Under the pieces are notes generated by a model. The model was not told the origin of the DNA, did not search any database, and was given only the letters and a program-made list of their open reading frames with translations. Source: Moraxella osloensis (lineage in GTDB: Bacteria; Pseudomonadota; Gammaproteobacteria; Pseudomonadales; Moraxellaceae). From it: a DNA stretch of 64,000 nucleotides. Positions 1 through 7,851 of this stretch are shown here, piece after piece; within the stretch, counting starts at the first letter, position 1, and each line of letters starts with the position of its first letter. Location of the stretch: contig NZ_CP014234.1 in NCBI RefSeq assembly GCF_001553955.1, forward strand, positions 2,046,001 through 2,110,000, read 5' to 3'. The position numbers and the translations under genes are program-made.

Positions 1-109
1 CTGATAAGCCTGTGATGACGACGAGTTTGTCGCGAGGGATGTCGATGTCGATGTTTTTGAGATTGTGGGTGCGTGCGCCACGAATTTTGATTGCGTCGTG
101 CTGTGCCAT
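1..109 (-). CDS. uvrA: UvrA excinuclease ABC subunit A, N-terminal fragment (cut by window edge)
   Basis: Only the first 36 codons lie in the window; the gene runs off the left edge. On the minus strand an ATG at 109 opens a frame containing [20 protein letters not shown] and then LVVITGLS, which is the highly conserved start of UvrA just before its first Walker A motif. UvrA is the DNA-damage-recognising ATPase of UvrABC nucleotide excision repair in the cytoplasm. The start is well supported because the conserved block begins seven residues after the Met. Nothing can be said about the rest of the protein. Confidence 0.93.
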   Translation of the reverse strand, partial: MAQHDAIKIRGARTHNLKNIDIDIPRDKLVVITGLS

Positions 110-223
110 ATTGAGCTTCTTATTGTGTGTTTTTGAGTGGGAAATTTGGGTAAAAAGATGGGGTTTTAATGGGGGAATTGGGTGGGGGTTTCAAGACTAA
201 TAGGTAAGTTTGTCTATAAGCTT

Positions 224-640
224 TTACTTGTTTAGTTTGTTTAAAACGGACGCTAAAAGATACTGAACGCCTAATTCATTTTGCGGAAAGTTAATGTCGC
301 TTAAAATATTTCTAAATAAATATTTTTCATTATTGCTCAAAAAGTTGCTAAATAAATGTTCATTTAATGTGTCAAGTGCAAAGCATTGCAGAAGAAAGTT
401 ATCGCAACACAAAAAATGGATAACAAATTTTTTGGCAAACCAAGCTGCCTCATTGGCGACTAATTCAAAGCAAATTTTTTGCCAATCTACATTTTGACTG
501 GGAAGAAACTCAGTTAATTTATCCCAATCTTGCTTATTAAAACTTAGCAACATGTTATTGGCTTCGCAACAGGCATAATCATACCAAAAATCTTCGTTTT
601 TGATATTAACGGTAAGGTATTCTGAAAATTCTTCAAACAT
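224..640 (-). CDS. hypothetical small acidic protein, possibly immunity-like
   Basis: An AT-rich frame of 138 codons starts at ATG 640; a TTG at 649 would add three residues. The protein is rich in Trp, Phe, Asn and acidic residues, has no signal peptide or membrane segment, and contains repeated W-x2-L-type helices (for example DWDKLTEFLP and DWQKICFELV). That composition resembles small polymorphic-toxin immunity proteins such as the Imm30 type, but this is an impression and not an identification. No toxin gene is visible next to it. Its base composition is clearly lower in GC than uvrA and the genes after 844, which suggests acquisition. It is convergent with nothing and stands alone between uvrA and the gene at 844. 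Confidence 0.6.
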   Translation of the reverse strand: MFEEFSEYLTVNIKNEDFWYDYACCEANNMLLSFNKQDWDKLTEFLPSQNVDWQKICFELVANEAAWFAKKFVIHFLCCDNFLLQCFALDTLNEHLFSNFLSNNEKYLFRNILSDINFPQNELGVQYLLASVLNKLNK

Positions 641-843
641 AAAATTCAAGCTTATTGTTTTATAAATGGACTGTTCAATAAATATATCTTATTTGCAGTG
701 TATTAGGAAAATTGTGAATTTAATGGTTTGTGGCAACTATTAATCACGCGATTTTTTCTTTTTTATAAAACCCTTAAACCTTGCTATACTTGATTAAATC
801 AAGGAACTAGAAAATTTGTGACTGCAAAATTTGAGACAATAAC

Positions 844-1848
844 ATGGCAACGTTAACCGACGAACAAACCGACTTCCTAAAAAGCCACCACATTCCACTC
901 GACAAAACCTTTGACGCAAGCGGATTATCAAGCAAAGAATACAAAGCCAGAATGAAAGAAAATGGCGCGCTCGTTGCCTACGGTGTACCGCCCTGCCCAA
1001 AAGGTCATACCCTCAAAAACAAACAAGCCAACTGCCTACAATGCAACCCCCAAGCCATCGCATCGCTCAAACGCCAAGCCACCCCAGGAGAGCTCTATAT
1101 CGCCGTCTCACCCAGTCAGCTGCTTGTCAAAATCAGCCTCGTTGAAAACGCGAGCGATATCATCCAGCAACTAAATAGTGAAAATCATGCCGAAATCAAC
1201 GATTGGGTATTAGCGATGACAGGTCGCACCGACTCCATCGGACAAATGGAAAATCACTTGCAGCAGCGCCTTGCCGACTACCAAGTACCCAGAAGACTCA
1301 CTGCCGATGGCAAAACCACCAAAGCCTCTGGCGTGTACGACGTCGATGTGCATGACGCGCTTGAAGTAATTAATGAAATGCCTTTTACCCTAAGCGAAAT
1401 TGATAACGCCGTGATGGACGATTTTCACGCACGCTATAGCGATAAACAGCTTCGCGAGCAGCAGCAAGCTGAGCAGTTAGCCATCGAAGAAGCAGCGCGT
1501 AAACAAGCAGAACTTGCCGAACAAGCGCGACAAAAACAGGCTAAGCTTGAACAGCAGCGCCAACTACAACAACAAGCCAAACAGCAAAAATTGGCACAAA
1601 AGCAACAACGCCAACAGCAACTTGACGCCAAAAAAGCGCAAAAACAGCAAAAAATCGCTACCCAAGTGAAGCATAGCCCGTTAGATGGCGTACTGGTGGC
1701 TACCCCAAAATCATCAGCTATCAAATCATCATCTATCAAGCAGTCACCGCAAGGATTTTTTGACAACCAAAAAAATGTGATGTGGCTGATGATTGCTATC
1801 GCGGTGATTTTAGCCATCATGGTAACCGCTTACGCAATGCTAAAATAA
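844..1848 (+). CDS. membrane-anchored protein with zinc-knuckle-like and T5orf172/GIY-YIG-like region
   Basis: A protein of 334 residues with a mosaic layout. Residues about 51-66 hold a CPKGH-x10-C-x2-C cluster that could bind zinc. Residues about 80-165 (from GELYIAVSPSQLLVKI to LQQRLADYQVPR) resemble the T5orf172 branch of the GIY-YIG superfamily, although the catalytic residues cannot be confirmed by eye. Residues about 200-275 are a Gln/Ala/Lys-rich coiled coil. Residues about 313-333 are one hydrophobic segment at the extreme C-terminus, so the body would face the cytoplasm as in a tail-anchored protein. It is monocistronic. The domain assignment is inference; the zinc cluster, coiled coil and membrane segment are seen directly. 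Confidence 0.75.
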   Translation: MATLTDEQTDFLKSHHIPLDKTFDASGLSSKEYKARMKENGALVAYGVPPCPKGHTLKNKQANCLQCNPQAIASLKRQATPGELYIAVSPSQLLVKISLVENASDIIQQLNSENHAEINDWVLAMTGRTDSIGQMENHLQQRLADYQVPRRLTADGKTTKASGVYDVDVHDALEVINEMPFTLSEIDNAVMDDFHARYSDKQLREQQQAEQLAIEEAARKQAELAEQARQKQAKLEQQRQLQQQAKQQKLAQKQQRQQQLDAKKAQKQQKIATQVKHSPLDGVLVATPKSSAIKSSSIKQSPQGFFDNQKNVMWLMIAIAVILAIMVTAYAMLK

Positions 1849-1968
1849 TGGGGCTGAAACAATAAAGCCAAAATAATAAGGCTTAAATAATTTTTATTGC
1901 CAATAAATTCTCCCTGATAAAAATTAGGCATATAATAAGCCGTTTTTGGCAAAATTTTGTGAGCCACA

Positions 1969-2018
1969 ATGTCAGTGAAATCAACGTCAGTAAAATCCAC
2001 GTCAGTAAAATCAACGTC
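1969..2018 (+). repeat. 15-bp in-frame tandem repeat, 3 copies
   Basis: The unit GTCAGTAAAATCAAC (with single-base variants) occurs three times in succession and encodes SVKST repeated. It sits at the 5' end of the transporter frame, so copy changes would lengthen or shorten the N-terminus without a frameshift. Confidence 0.85.
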
Positions 2019-3408
2019 GAGAAATATAAGTCATAACGCCGCCATGAATGCATCGGAAAAGAAAGCGATTGTGGGGTTGGGCGGTATCTTTGCCTTGCGC
2101 ATGCTCGGACTATTCATGATTGTGCCCGTGTTTGCAGTGTATGGCACACAATATGCACACGCCACACCGTTTTTGATTGGATTGGCGATTGGTATCTATG
2201 GCTTAGGGCAGGCGATTTTTCAGATTCCCATGAGTTTTTTGGCGGACAAATATCCGCGTAAACCGATTATCATTGCAGGGTTGTTGGTGTTTGCGCTCGG
2301 GGGAGCGATTTGCGCCTTATCAACCGACATCTATATGGTGATATTGGGGCGTTTGATTGCAGGCAGTGGCGCGGTTTCAGCGGTGGTGATGGCACTACTC
2401 GCCGATGTGACCCGTGAAGAGCATCGTACCAAAGCGATGGCAACTATGGGGCTGACCATTGCCATGTCGGTAATGGTCGCATTTGGGCTGGGTCCGATTT
2501 TGACGCATGTACTCGATATTTCAGGCTTGTTTTGGGTGACGGTGGCGTCCGCTATTTTCGCCATTGGCTTACTGTGGATTGTGCCTACCCCAAATCGGGT
2601 ACTAAAGCACAATCTCAATAATCACTCAGTTAAAGCACAGTTTGCTGACGTATTAAAAATTGGCGATATCAACCGTTTGCACTTGGCGATTTTTGCGCTG
2701 CATCTGTCAATGACAGCGATGTTTACCTTATTGCCGCACCAGTTTCATGATGTGCTCGGCTTGACGGTGGCGCAGCAAGGTTTTGTGTATTTGCCGCTAC
2801 TGTTATTGGGCTTTATCATTGCGGTTCCATTGATTATCATCGCAGAAAAAAAACGTCAAATGCGCGCCGTGTTTTTGGCGTCTTTAGCGACCTTGGTGGT
2901 GGGATTGGTATTTTTGGCGGTGGCGAGTCAGACCATCGTGGGTTTAATTATTGGGCTTGCAGTTTATTACATTGGCTTTAACAGCCTTGAGGCGACCATT
3001 CCGTCTTGGATTTCCAAACGCGCGCCCGTTGCCAACAAAGCGACGGCGATGGGGATTAACTCATCTGCACAGTTTTTGGGTGCTTTTGTGGGCGGTGCCA
3101 TGGGCGGTATTTTGCTGACCAAACCGATGTGGCTGTCGTGGACGGTGCTCGCCATCGTGACCGTCATTGCGTTATTGTTTATCTTGCCGATTGCATCCCC
3201 ACCGTATTTGACCAGCCTAACGATTACCCTGCCAACAGGTATCGACACGACTGCATGGTCACAGCAAATTTTGGCGATTGACGGGGTGGATGAGATAGTG
3301 ATGATGCCAAAAGAAAACATTGCTTATCTCAAACTGGATAAAGAAAAATTGACCGATGACACGCGACAGCATTTGTCACATCTTACCGGTCAGACGCTAG
3401 CAATTTGA
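1969..3408 (+). CDS. MFS transporter, YajR-like with C-terminal ferredoxin-fold domain
   Basis: A 12-helix major facilitator protein of the inner membrane. After a variable N-terminus come ALRMLGLFMIVPVF and GLGQAIFQIPMSFLADKYPR, the helix 1 and helix 2-3 loop signatures of the YajR/AraJ drug-efflux-like branch. The last 70 residues (from about 408) form a soluble beta-alpha domain like the YAM domain of E. coli YajR. The substrate is unknown. The ATG at 1969 gives 479 aa, but its first 17 codons are three copies of a 15-bp repeat; an ATG at 2044 (MNASEKK) gives 454 aa, the usual family length, and may be the true start. It is followed by a MITE-like element rather than a plain terminator. 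Confidence 0.88.
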   Translation: MSVKSTSVKSTSVKSTSRNISHNAAMNASEKKAIVGLGGIFALRMLGLFMIVPVFAVYGTQYAHATPFLIGLAIGIYGLGQAIFQIPMSFLADKYPRKPIIIAGLLVFALGGAICALSTDIYMVILGRLIAGSGAVSAVVMALLADVTREEHRTKAMATMGLTIAMSVMVAFGLGPILTHVLDISGLFWVTVASAIFAIGLLWIVPTPNRVLKHNLNNHSVKAQFADVLKIGDINRLHLAIFALHLSMTAMFTLLPHQFHDVLGLTVAQQGFVYLPLLLLGFIIAVPLIIIAEKKRQMRAVFLASLATLVVGLVFLAVASQTIVGLIIGLAVYYIGFNSLEATIPSWISKRAPVANKATAMGINSSAQFLGAFVGGAMGGILLTKPMWLSWTVLAIVTVIALLFILPIASPPYLTSLTITLPTGIDTTAWSQQILAIDGVDEIVMMPKENIAYLKLDKEKLTDDTRQHLSHLTGQTLAI

Positions 3409-3473
3409 TGCAAAGTCTAGTAAAGTAATGGCATTGTACTTGCGCTAAATCTGCAAAGATTTGGCTAAAAATA

Positions 3474-3650
3474 CTAGGGCGTGTCCCTAATTCGGAACAA
3501 AGTATTTTTAATGGCCTAAAAATGCCTAAATCTGGCAAAACTGCGTTAAATTGTTTGACAATATTCCAATATTATCTGCACAATTTGCCTTGTTTTGCTG
3601 GCGATTTAGTCTATTTTTAGCCTCATTATCCAAATAGGGACACGCCCTAG
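3474..3650. mobile_element. MITE-like element with 16-bp perfect terminal inverted repeats
   Basis: The left end CTAGGGCGTGTCCCTA (3474-3489) is exactly inverted at the right end TAGGGACACGCCCTAG (3635-3650). The 177-bp element has no reading frame of useful length. The outermost CTAG or TA at both ends could be a duplicated target site. It fills the gap between the MFS gene and ssb. I found only this one copy in the window. A small non-autonomous transposable element is the best reading; a structured terminator or regulatory RNA is the alternative. Confidence 0.65.
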
Positions 3651-3718
3651 AAAACTATTAACAAATTCATCAAGAAAGTTAGCAAAAAATTCATCAAAAA
3701 AATCATCAAGGAAATTCT

Positions 3719-4378
3719 ATGCGCGGCGTAAATAAAGTAATCATTGTAGGCAACCTTGGTTCAGATCCTGAAGTCAAACAATTTGCCAATGGCGGTAGCG
3801 TGACGCGTATCGCCGTGGCGACAAGTGAGCAGTGGAACGACAAACAAACAGGTGAGCGCCGTGAGCAAACCGAATGGCACCGTATTTCATTGTTTAATAA
3901 ACTCGGTGAAATTGCAGCGCAATACCTGCGTAAAGGCAGCCAAGTCTATATCGAAGGTAGCCTTCGCACCAGTAAATACACCGACCAAAATGGCGTAGAG
4001 CGTTATGCCACAGAGATTCGTGCCGACCAAATGCAAATGCTTGGCACAGCAGGTGGCGCTCAAGGCGGTATTGCTAATAACAACACTGCCGGCACAACCT
4101 ACCAAAACCAGCCTCAAGGTGGTTATAATCAAGTTGGCTACAACCAAGCACCCAATCATTTTGGCGGCTATCCAAACCAAAATAATGCCCAAACTAATAA
4201 CCAAGCTGCGCCACAAGCGGGTCAAAATGCAGGATTTGGCAATAACCCATTTATGAATGGCAACCAAGCGCCACAAGGGGCAAATACAGCAAATAATCAG
4301 CCTGCCCAAAATTCCCAACAAAACCCAGCCATGGCAATGCCAAAACCAGGCGCAGTTGATGATGACATCCCGTTCTGA
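3719..4378 (+). CDS. ssb: single-stranded DNA-binding protein
   Basis: SSB coats single-stranded DNA during replication, recombination and repair. Residues 1-110 form the OB fold, starting [20 protein letters not shown]. Residues about 112-205 are a Gly/Gln/Asn-rich flexible linker, longer than in E. coli SSB. The protein ends in the acidic tip DDDIPF that recruits partner proteins. The start follows an AAGGAA ribosome-binding site eight bases upstream. The total length of 219 aa is at the long end of the family because of the linker. A rho-independent terminator follows immediately. Confidence 0.97.
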   Translation: MRGVNKVIIVGNLGSDPEVKQFANGGSVTRIAVATSEQWNDKQTGERREQTEWHRISLFNKLGEIAAQYLRKGSQVYIEGSLRTSKYTDQNGVERYATEIRADQMQMLGTAGGAQGGIANNNTAGTTYQNQPQGGYNQVGYNQAPNHFGGYPNQNNAQTNNQAAPQAGQNAGFGNNPFMNGNQAPQGANTANNQPAQNSQQNPAMAMPKPGAVDDDIPF

Positions 4379-4400
4379 TTTAAATAATAATTAGGTTTAA

Positions 4401-4439
4401 AAAAATCCTTGCACAGTCATACTGTTGCAAGGATTTTTT
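4401..4439 (+). terminator. rho-independent terminator after ssb
   Basis: An 11-bp stem (AAATCCTTGCA with TGCAAGGATTT) encloses a smaller CAGT/ACTG stem and is followed by a T run. It can act in both directions because A and T runs flank it, and it lies between ssb (+) and tas (-). Confidence 0.85.
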
Positions 4440-4482
4440 ATGCCGTTTTTTCTGTTAGGAGTCTGCTAGTAAAATGCAGGGT

Positions 4483-5523
4483 TTAAGGTGCAGGGTTCGG
4501 GTATAAGGTCTGCACCGCTTCGATATCAGCCAACACTTCTTGGGATAATACCAAGTCTACGGATGCGATATTGCTGGCTAGCTGCTCAATGGTGGTTGCC
4601 CCAATGATGTTGGCGGTCACAAACGAGCGGCTATTGACAAACGCCAGTGCCATTTGTGCCATATCTAGATGATGTTTTTTGGCGACTTCGGCATAGGCTT
4701 GGGTGGCTTGTTGCGCTTGCTCATTTAAATAACGGGTAAAATGGCTATAAAGGCTCAAGCGACTATTGGCAGGCTTGTTATCTCCCAAATATTTGCCTGA
4801 TAACACGCCAAATGCTAGCGGTGAGTAGGCAAGTAACCCAATTTGCTCGCGGTGACTGATTTCTGCCAGTCCCACTTCATACAAGCGATTGAGTAAACTA
4901 TACGGATTTTGTATGGTGATAGGTCTAGCAAGCCCATGTTTATCGGCTTCTGCTAAGTAGCGCATGACGCCCCAGGGGGTATCATTGGATAACCCATAAG
5001 CGCGGATTCGACCTTTGGTGATTTCATCATTGAGTGCTTCGATGGTTTCCAAAAATGGCGTCAATTGTTTGGTGTCTTGCTGCGCCATACTTTCTGTATA
5101 GCCTCGTTGACCAAAAAAGTTGGTCTGACGCTCTGGCCAGTGTAGCTGATAAATATCGATATGGTCGGTTTGCAAACGCTGTAGATTGCTGTCTAATGCC
5201 GCACGAATGGTTTTTTTATCAAACTTGGTATTGCCACCGCGCAAAAAATCATTGCGAGAGATTTTACTCGCTAATACCACCTCATTTCGTTTGCCTGTCT
5301 TGGCAAACCAGCTACCCATAAAACGCTCCGTATCACCCTGTTTGTCTTTATCAGGAGGTGACGGGTACATCTCTGCTGTATCCCAAAAGTTCACACCTTG
5401 GGCAAGGGCATAATCCATTTGTTCATGGGCATCCTGCTCGCTGTTTTGCTGTCCCCAGGTCATGGTGCCTAAGCAAATTTTGGAGACGCTATCGCCCAGT
5501 TGTGGCAATGTATCAAATTGCAT
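4483..5523 (-). CDS. tas: NADP(H)-dependent aldo/keto reductase, Tas family
   Basis: A cytoplasmic oxidoreductase of the aldo-keto reductase superfamily (346 aa, the size of E. coli Tas). The TIM-barrel fold is indicated by LGTMTWGQQNSEQDAHEQ at the N-terminus, and by Asp48 and Tyr53 in DTAEMYPSPP. The catalytic Lys lies in LASKIS, the His in YQLHWP, and the C-terminus LYPNPAP is typical of Tas. The physiological substrate is not established for this branch. It stands alone, downstream of a degraded DTW-like fragment on the same strand. Confidence 0.92.
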   Translation of the reverse strand: MQFDTLPQLGDSVSKICLGTMTWGQQNSEQDAHEQMDYALAQGVNFWDTAEMYPSPPDKDKQGDTERFMGSWFAKTGKRNEVVLASKISRNDFLRGGNTKFDKKTIRAALDSNLQRLQTDHIDIYQLHWPERQTNFFGQRGYTESMAQQDTKQLTPFLETIEALNDEITKGRIRAYGLSNDTPWGVMRYLAEADKHGLARPITIQNPYSLLNRLYEVGLAEISHREQIGLLAYSPLAFGVLSGKYLGDNKPANSRLSLYSHFTRYLNEQAQQATQAYAEVAKKHHLDMAQMALAFVNSRSFVTANIIGATTIEQLASNIASVDLVLSQEVLADIEAVQTLYPNPAP

Positions 5524-5553
5524 GCTATTTTCCTTGTGTTTTTTATTATAGTT

Positions 5554-5694
5554 TTAACCGGCTTGGTGAGGTGATTGTAGCAAACTCATGGTGATAAAGT
5601 CGGTTGCAAATTGTAGTGAGTGCGGCAGGCAGCCGCAATAAACAGTCCGCCCAAAACAAGTCTGACAAAATTTTGATTTTTTATGGATTGACAT
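5554..5694 (-). pseudogene. possible remnant of a DTW-domain (tRNA aminocarboxypropyl transferase-like) gene
   Basis: The frame from ATG 5694 encodes 46 residues with FCQTCFGRTVYCGCLP followed by LLQSPHQAG. The C-x2-C-x6-C-x-C cluster and the QxPxxxx block match the start of DTW-domain proteins (TapT/YfiP type). The frame stops there, with no trace of the DTW core before tas begins 30 bp on. A truncated gene is the likely reading; a chance frame or a very small zinc-binding protein are alternatives. Confidence 0.38.
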
Positions 5695-5907
5695 TACAAC
5701 GCCATAAAAATCAGTTATGATAAAGCGTTTCACTTTAGTTAGAAAAATATTCGAGTGTTGGCGCAGAGTGGGTACAAAATTTTGCGCTAATGGCAATTTT
5801 TATCCTGCATGAATTATTTGATTGTTGATTAATTTGCTTGTGGATTGCGTCACTTTATTGATGTCAAAAATATCGGTGTCAAAAATCATTGTAAAAGGTA
5901 TTCAAGT

Positions 5908-6732
5908 TTGGCAAGTGTCAATTCATTACGTCCGACAAAACTATGGTGGCTGGTAGGTCTGGTTTTGCTTTGCTTAAGCTTGTTGATTCAGCTACCTGCA
6001 GCGTGGTTGCTGCAAAAATTTTCCCCAAACAACCCTTACTTGCAGCAAGTATCGGGCAACCTTTGGCAAGGTCAAGCCAATTGGCAAATCAATGCGCGCC
6101 CCAATACGCCGCTAGCAGGTAGTGTCAATTGGCGCTGGCAGCCGTGGCATTTATTGATGGGCAAACTGGGTATGGCAGTCGATATCCGCTCTGGCAAAAC
6201 CGACTTGCAAGGGGTGGTCAAATTCAATAAAACCAGCTGGCAAGTCAATGATTTCAACGGCAAAATCAGCCATGACACATTAGCGCAGTTGGTCAGTTGG
6301 CAATTACCCGACACACCGATTACCATCAAAGAAGTGTCGATTGAAAAAAATAAGCAAGGCTATCAAACCGCCGAAGGTAGCATGAATTGGGCAGGCGGTG
6401 ATTTGGGGTATCCCACAGGCGGCAAAACCTACCTCATCAAACTCCCCACCATGCAAGGCAACTTAAGCGCGGATAAAGCCAGTGTACAGCCAGTAGCCAA
6501 CGCCAATGGTACTAATAATAGCAACAAGGCGGCGCAAGGTAAAAGCTTGCATTTAGCCCTTACTACACCGCAAGGTGAGCGATTAGGGGATTTTTATCTT
6601 GACCAAGATAATATGATAGATGTGTCATTGACACAGCGATTGCTCAAAAATATGCCGGCGTACCAAGGCAAAGGGGCTGATGACAGTGTGGTGGTGTCCA
6701 TTCGCCAACCTTTGACCAGTATGGGTAATTAG
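5908..6732 (+). CDS. gspN: type II secretion system protein N
   Basis: Inner-membrane component of the type II secretion system. One transmembrane segment near the N-terminus (LWWLVGLVLLCLSLLIQLPA) is followed by a periplasmic domain with LQQVSGNLWQGQANWQI and GSVNWRWQPWHLL, which are characteristic of GspN. The start is uncertain: no ATG fits. The TTG at 5908 has AAAAGG nine bases upstream and gives 274 aa; another TTG at 5845 would give 295 aa. It is followed ten bases later by gspC, then gspD, so the three form an operon in the order N-C-D. The other T2SS genes (gspE-M) are not in the window. Confidence 0.85.
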   Translation: MASVNSLRPTKLWWLVGLVLLCLSLLIQLPAAWLLQKFSPNNPYLQQVSGNLWQGQANWQINARPNTPLAGSVNWRWQPWHLLMGKLGMAVDIRSGKTDLQGVVKFNKTSWQVNDFNGKISHDTLAQLVSWQLPDTPITIKEVSIEKNKQGYQTAEGSMNWAGGDLGYPTGGKTYLIKLPTMQGNLSADKASVQPVANANGTNNSNKAAQGKSLHLALTTPQGERLGDFYLDQDNMIDVSLTQRLLKNMPAYQGKGADDSVVVSIRQPLTSMGN

Positions 6733-6742
6733 AGACGCAGCG

Positions 6743-7768
6743 ATGATAGTAGATATGATAAAAGCCACCCAGCGCCCCTCGTTGAGCCGTAAAACAACGA
6801 CTGGTAAATTTGTGCCGATGGCGGTGGTAGAAAAACTGTATCCTTGGTTGCTATTGGCAGCTATTTTTTGGTTGGTGTGGCAATTAAGCCAAGCAATTTG
6901 GCTGGTGGTTGCACCGCCCAAAGCCCCTGTACTCACCCCAGTCCCCTTGCAGCCAAACTTGGTCGCACAATCTGCCAATAGCAATGCGTTAGATTTTTTT
7001 GCGCAGCCAACTGCCCCGCAAGCGCCGGCAGCGACACCCCCAGATATTAAAGTGGTGGGCGTGACCATTGCCACCCCAGAGAGTCAATCGTATGCAATTT
7101 TGACCGCCAATGGTAAAACCTTAAGCTATCGTATCAACGACATGATTGATGGCAGTGGTTATAAATTGGTCAAAGTCGCAGCCGATTTTGTAATGGTGGC
7201 AGATGCCAGTGGTCAAACCAGTAAAGTGCCATTTGGGCAACCGTTTTTTCTTGACCAAAGCGAGGCTATCAGAGCCAAAGCGCAAGCCAACGGTGCAGCC
7301 GGCGTGGGTAATGGCTCAAATATGGGACAGACCCCCACACCGAGCTTAGGCGGGGCTGCGCCACAAGCGATGGGCGGCGCGCCAGTGGCTACAGGCGATC
7401 CGCATGATCGAGAGGATTCTGCGCCCACTATGGCGACGTCAAATGCTGCCAATACCTCGCCAAGCGGTGCATCGTCAGCTATTGGTGGGGCGATTCAAGG
7501 GCTGCAGCAAAATGCCTCAGGGTATCTAAGCCAAATGGGTGTGGCAGCGACAGGGCAAGGCTATTTGGTGACCGATGCGATGTCCGCAGGACTAAAAAAC
7601 CGATTGGGGCTACAAACAGGGGATAAAGTCCTCTCCGTCAATGGACAAAACGTGGGTCAAAACCCAACGCAAGATGCCCAGCTACTACGTCAAGTGCAAC
7701 AAGCAGGACAAGCCCAAATTCAAGTTCAGCGCGGCGACCAAGTCGTGACAGTACGCCAGTCATTTTGA
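6743..7768 (+). CDS. gspC: type II secretion system protein C
   Basis: GspC links the inner-membrane platform of the T2SS to the outer-membrane secretin. It has a short cytoplasmic N-terminus, one membrane helix at about residues 32-52 (LYPWLLLAAIFWLVWQLSQ), and a Pro-rich linker. The homology region at about 97-165 contains DIKVVGVTIATPESQSYAI and reads as the secretin-binding domain. A Gly/Ala-rich spacer follows, then a C-terminal PDZ domain at about 255-341 (GLQTGDKVLSVNGQNV). Length 341 aa is slightly longer than usual because of the spacer. It lies between gspN and gspD in the same operon. Confidence 0.93.
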   Translation: MIVDMIKATQRPSLSRKTTTGKFVPMAVVEKLYPWLLLAAIFWLVWQLSQAIWLVVAPPKAPVLTPVPLQPNLVAQSANSNALDFFAQPTAPQAPAATPPDIKVVGVTIATPESQSYAILTANGKTLSYRINDMIDGSGYKLVKVAADFVMVADASGQTSKVPFGQPFFLDQSEAIRAKAQANGAAGVGNGSNMGQTPTPSLGGAAPQAMGGAPVATGDPHDREDSAPTMATSNAANTSPSGASSAIGGAIQGLQQNASGYLSQMGVAATGQGYLVTDAMSAGLKNRLGLQTGDKVLSVNGQNVGQNPTQDAQLLRQVQQAGQAQIQVQRGDQVVTVRQSF

Positions 7769-7851
7769 TAAAACATAGTAAAAAGTTACAGACGTCATCG
7801 CTACCTGATACACCAGTCGGTGACATGCGTTAAAAATTGATAAGGTAAATT

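Noticed and set aside
12..200. 62-codon plus-strand frame at the left edge
   Set aside because: It is the antisense of the uvrA start; the minus-strand frame carries the conserved UvrA sequence.
1434..1820. Long Cys/Ser-rich antisense frame under the gene at 844
   Set aside because: It is the mirror of the Gln-rich coiled coil (CAG/CAA codons read backwards) and has no independent signal.
3428..3444. TGGCATTGTACTTGC, a sigma-54-like match
   Set aside because: The spacing fits, but it lies downstream of the MFS gene and before a MITE-like element, with no nitrogen-related gene after it. It is probably chance.
5698..5793. Short plus-strand frame from an ATG in the tas-gspN gap
   Set aside because: It has no ribosome-binding site, no recognisable sequence and an odd composition.
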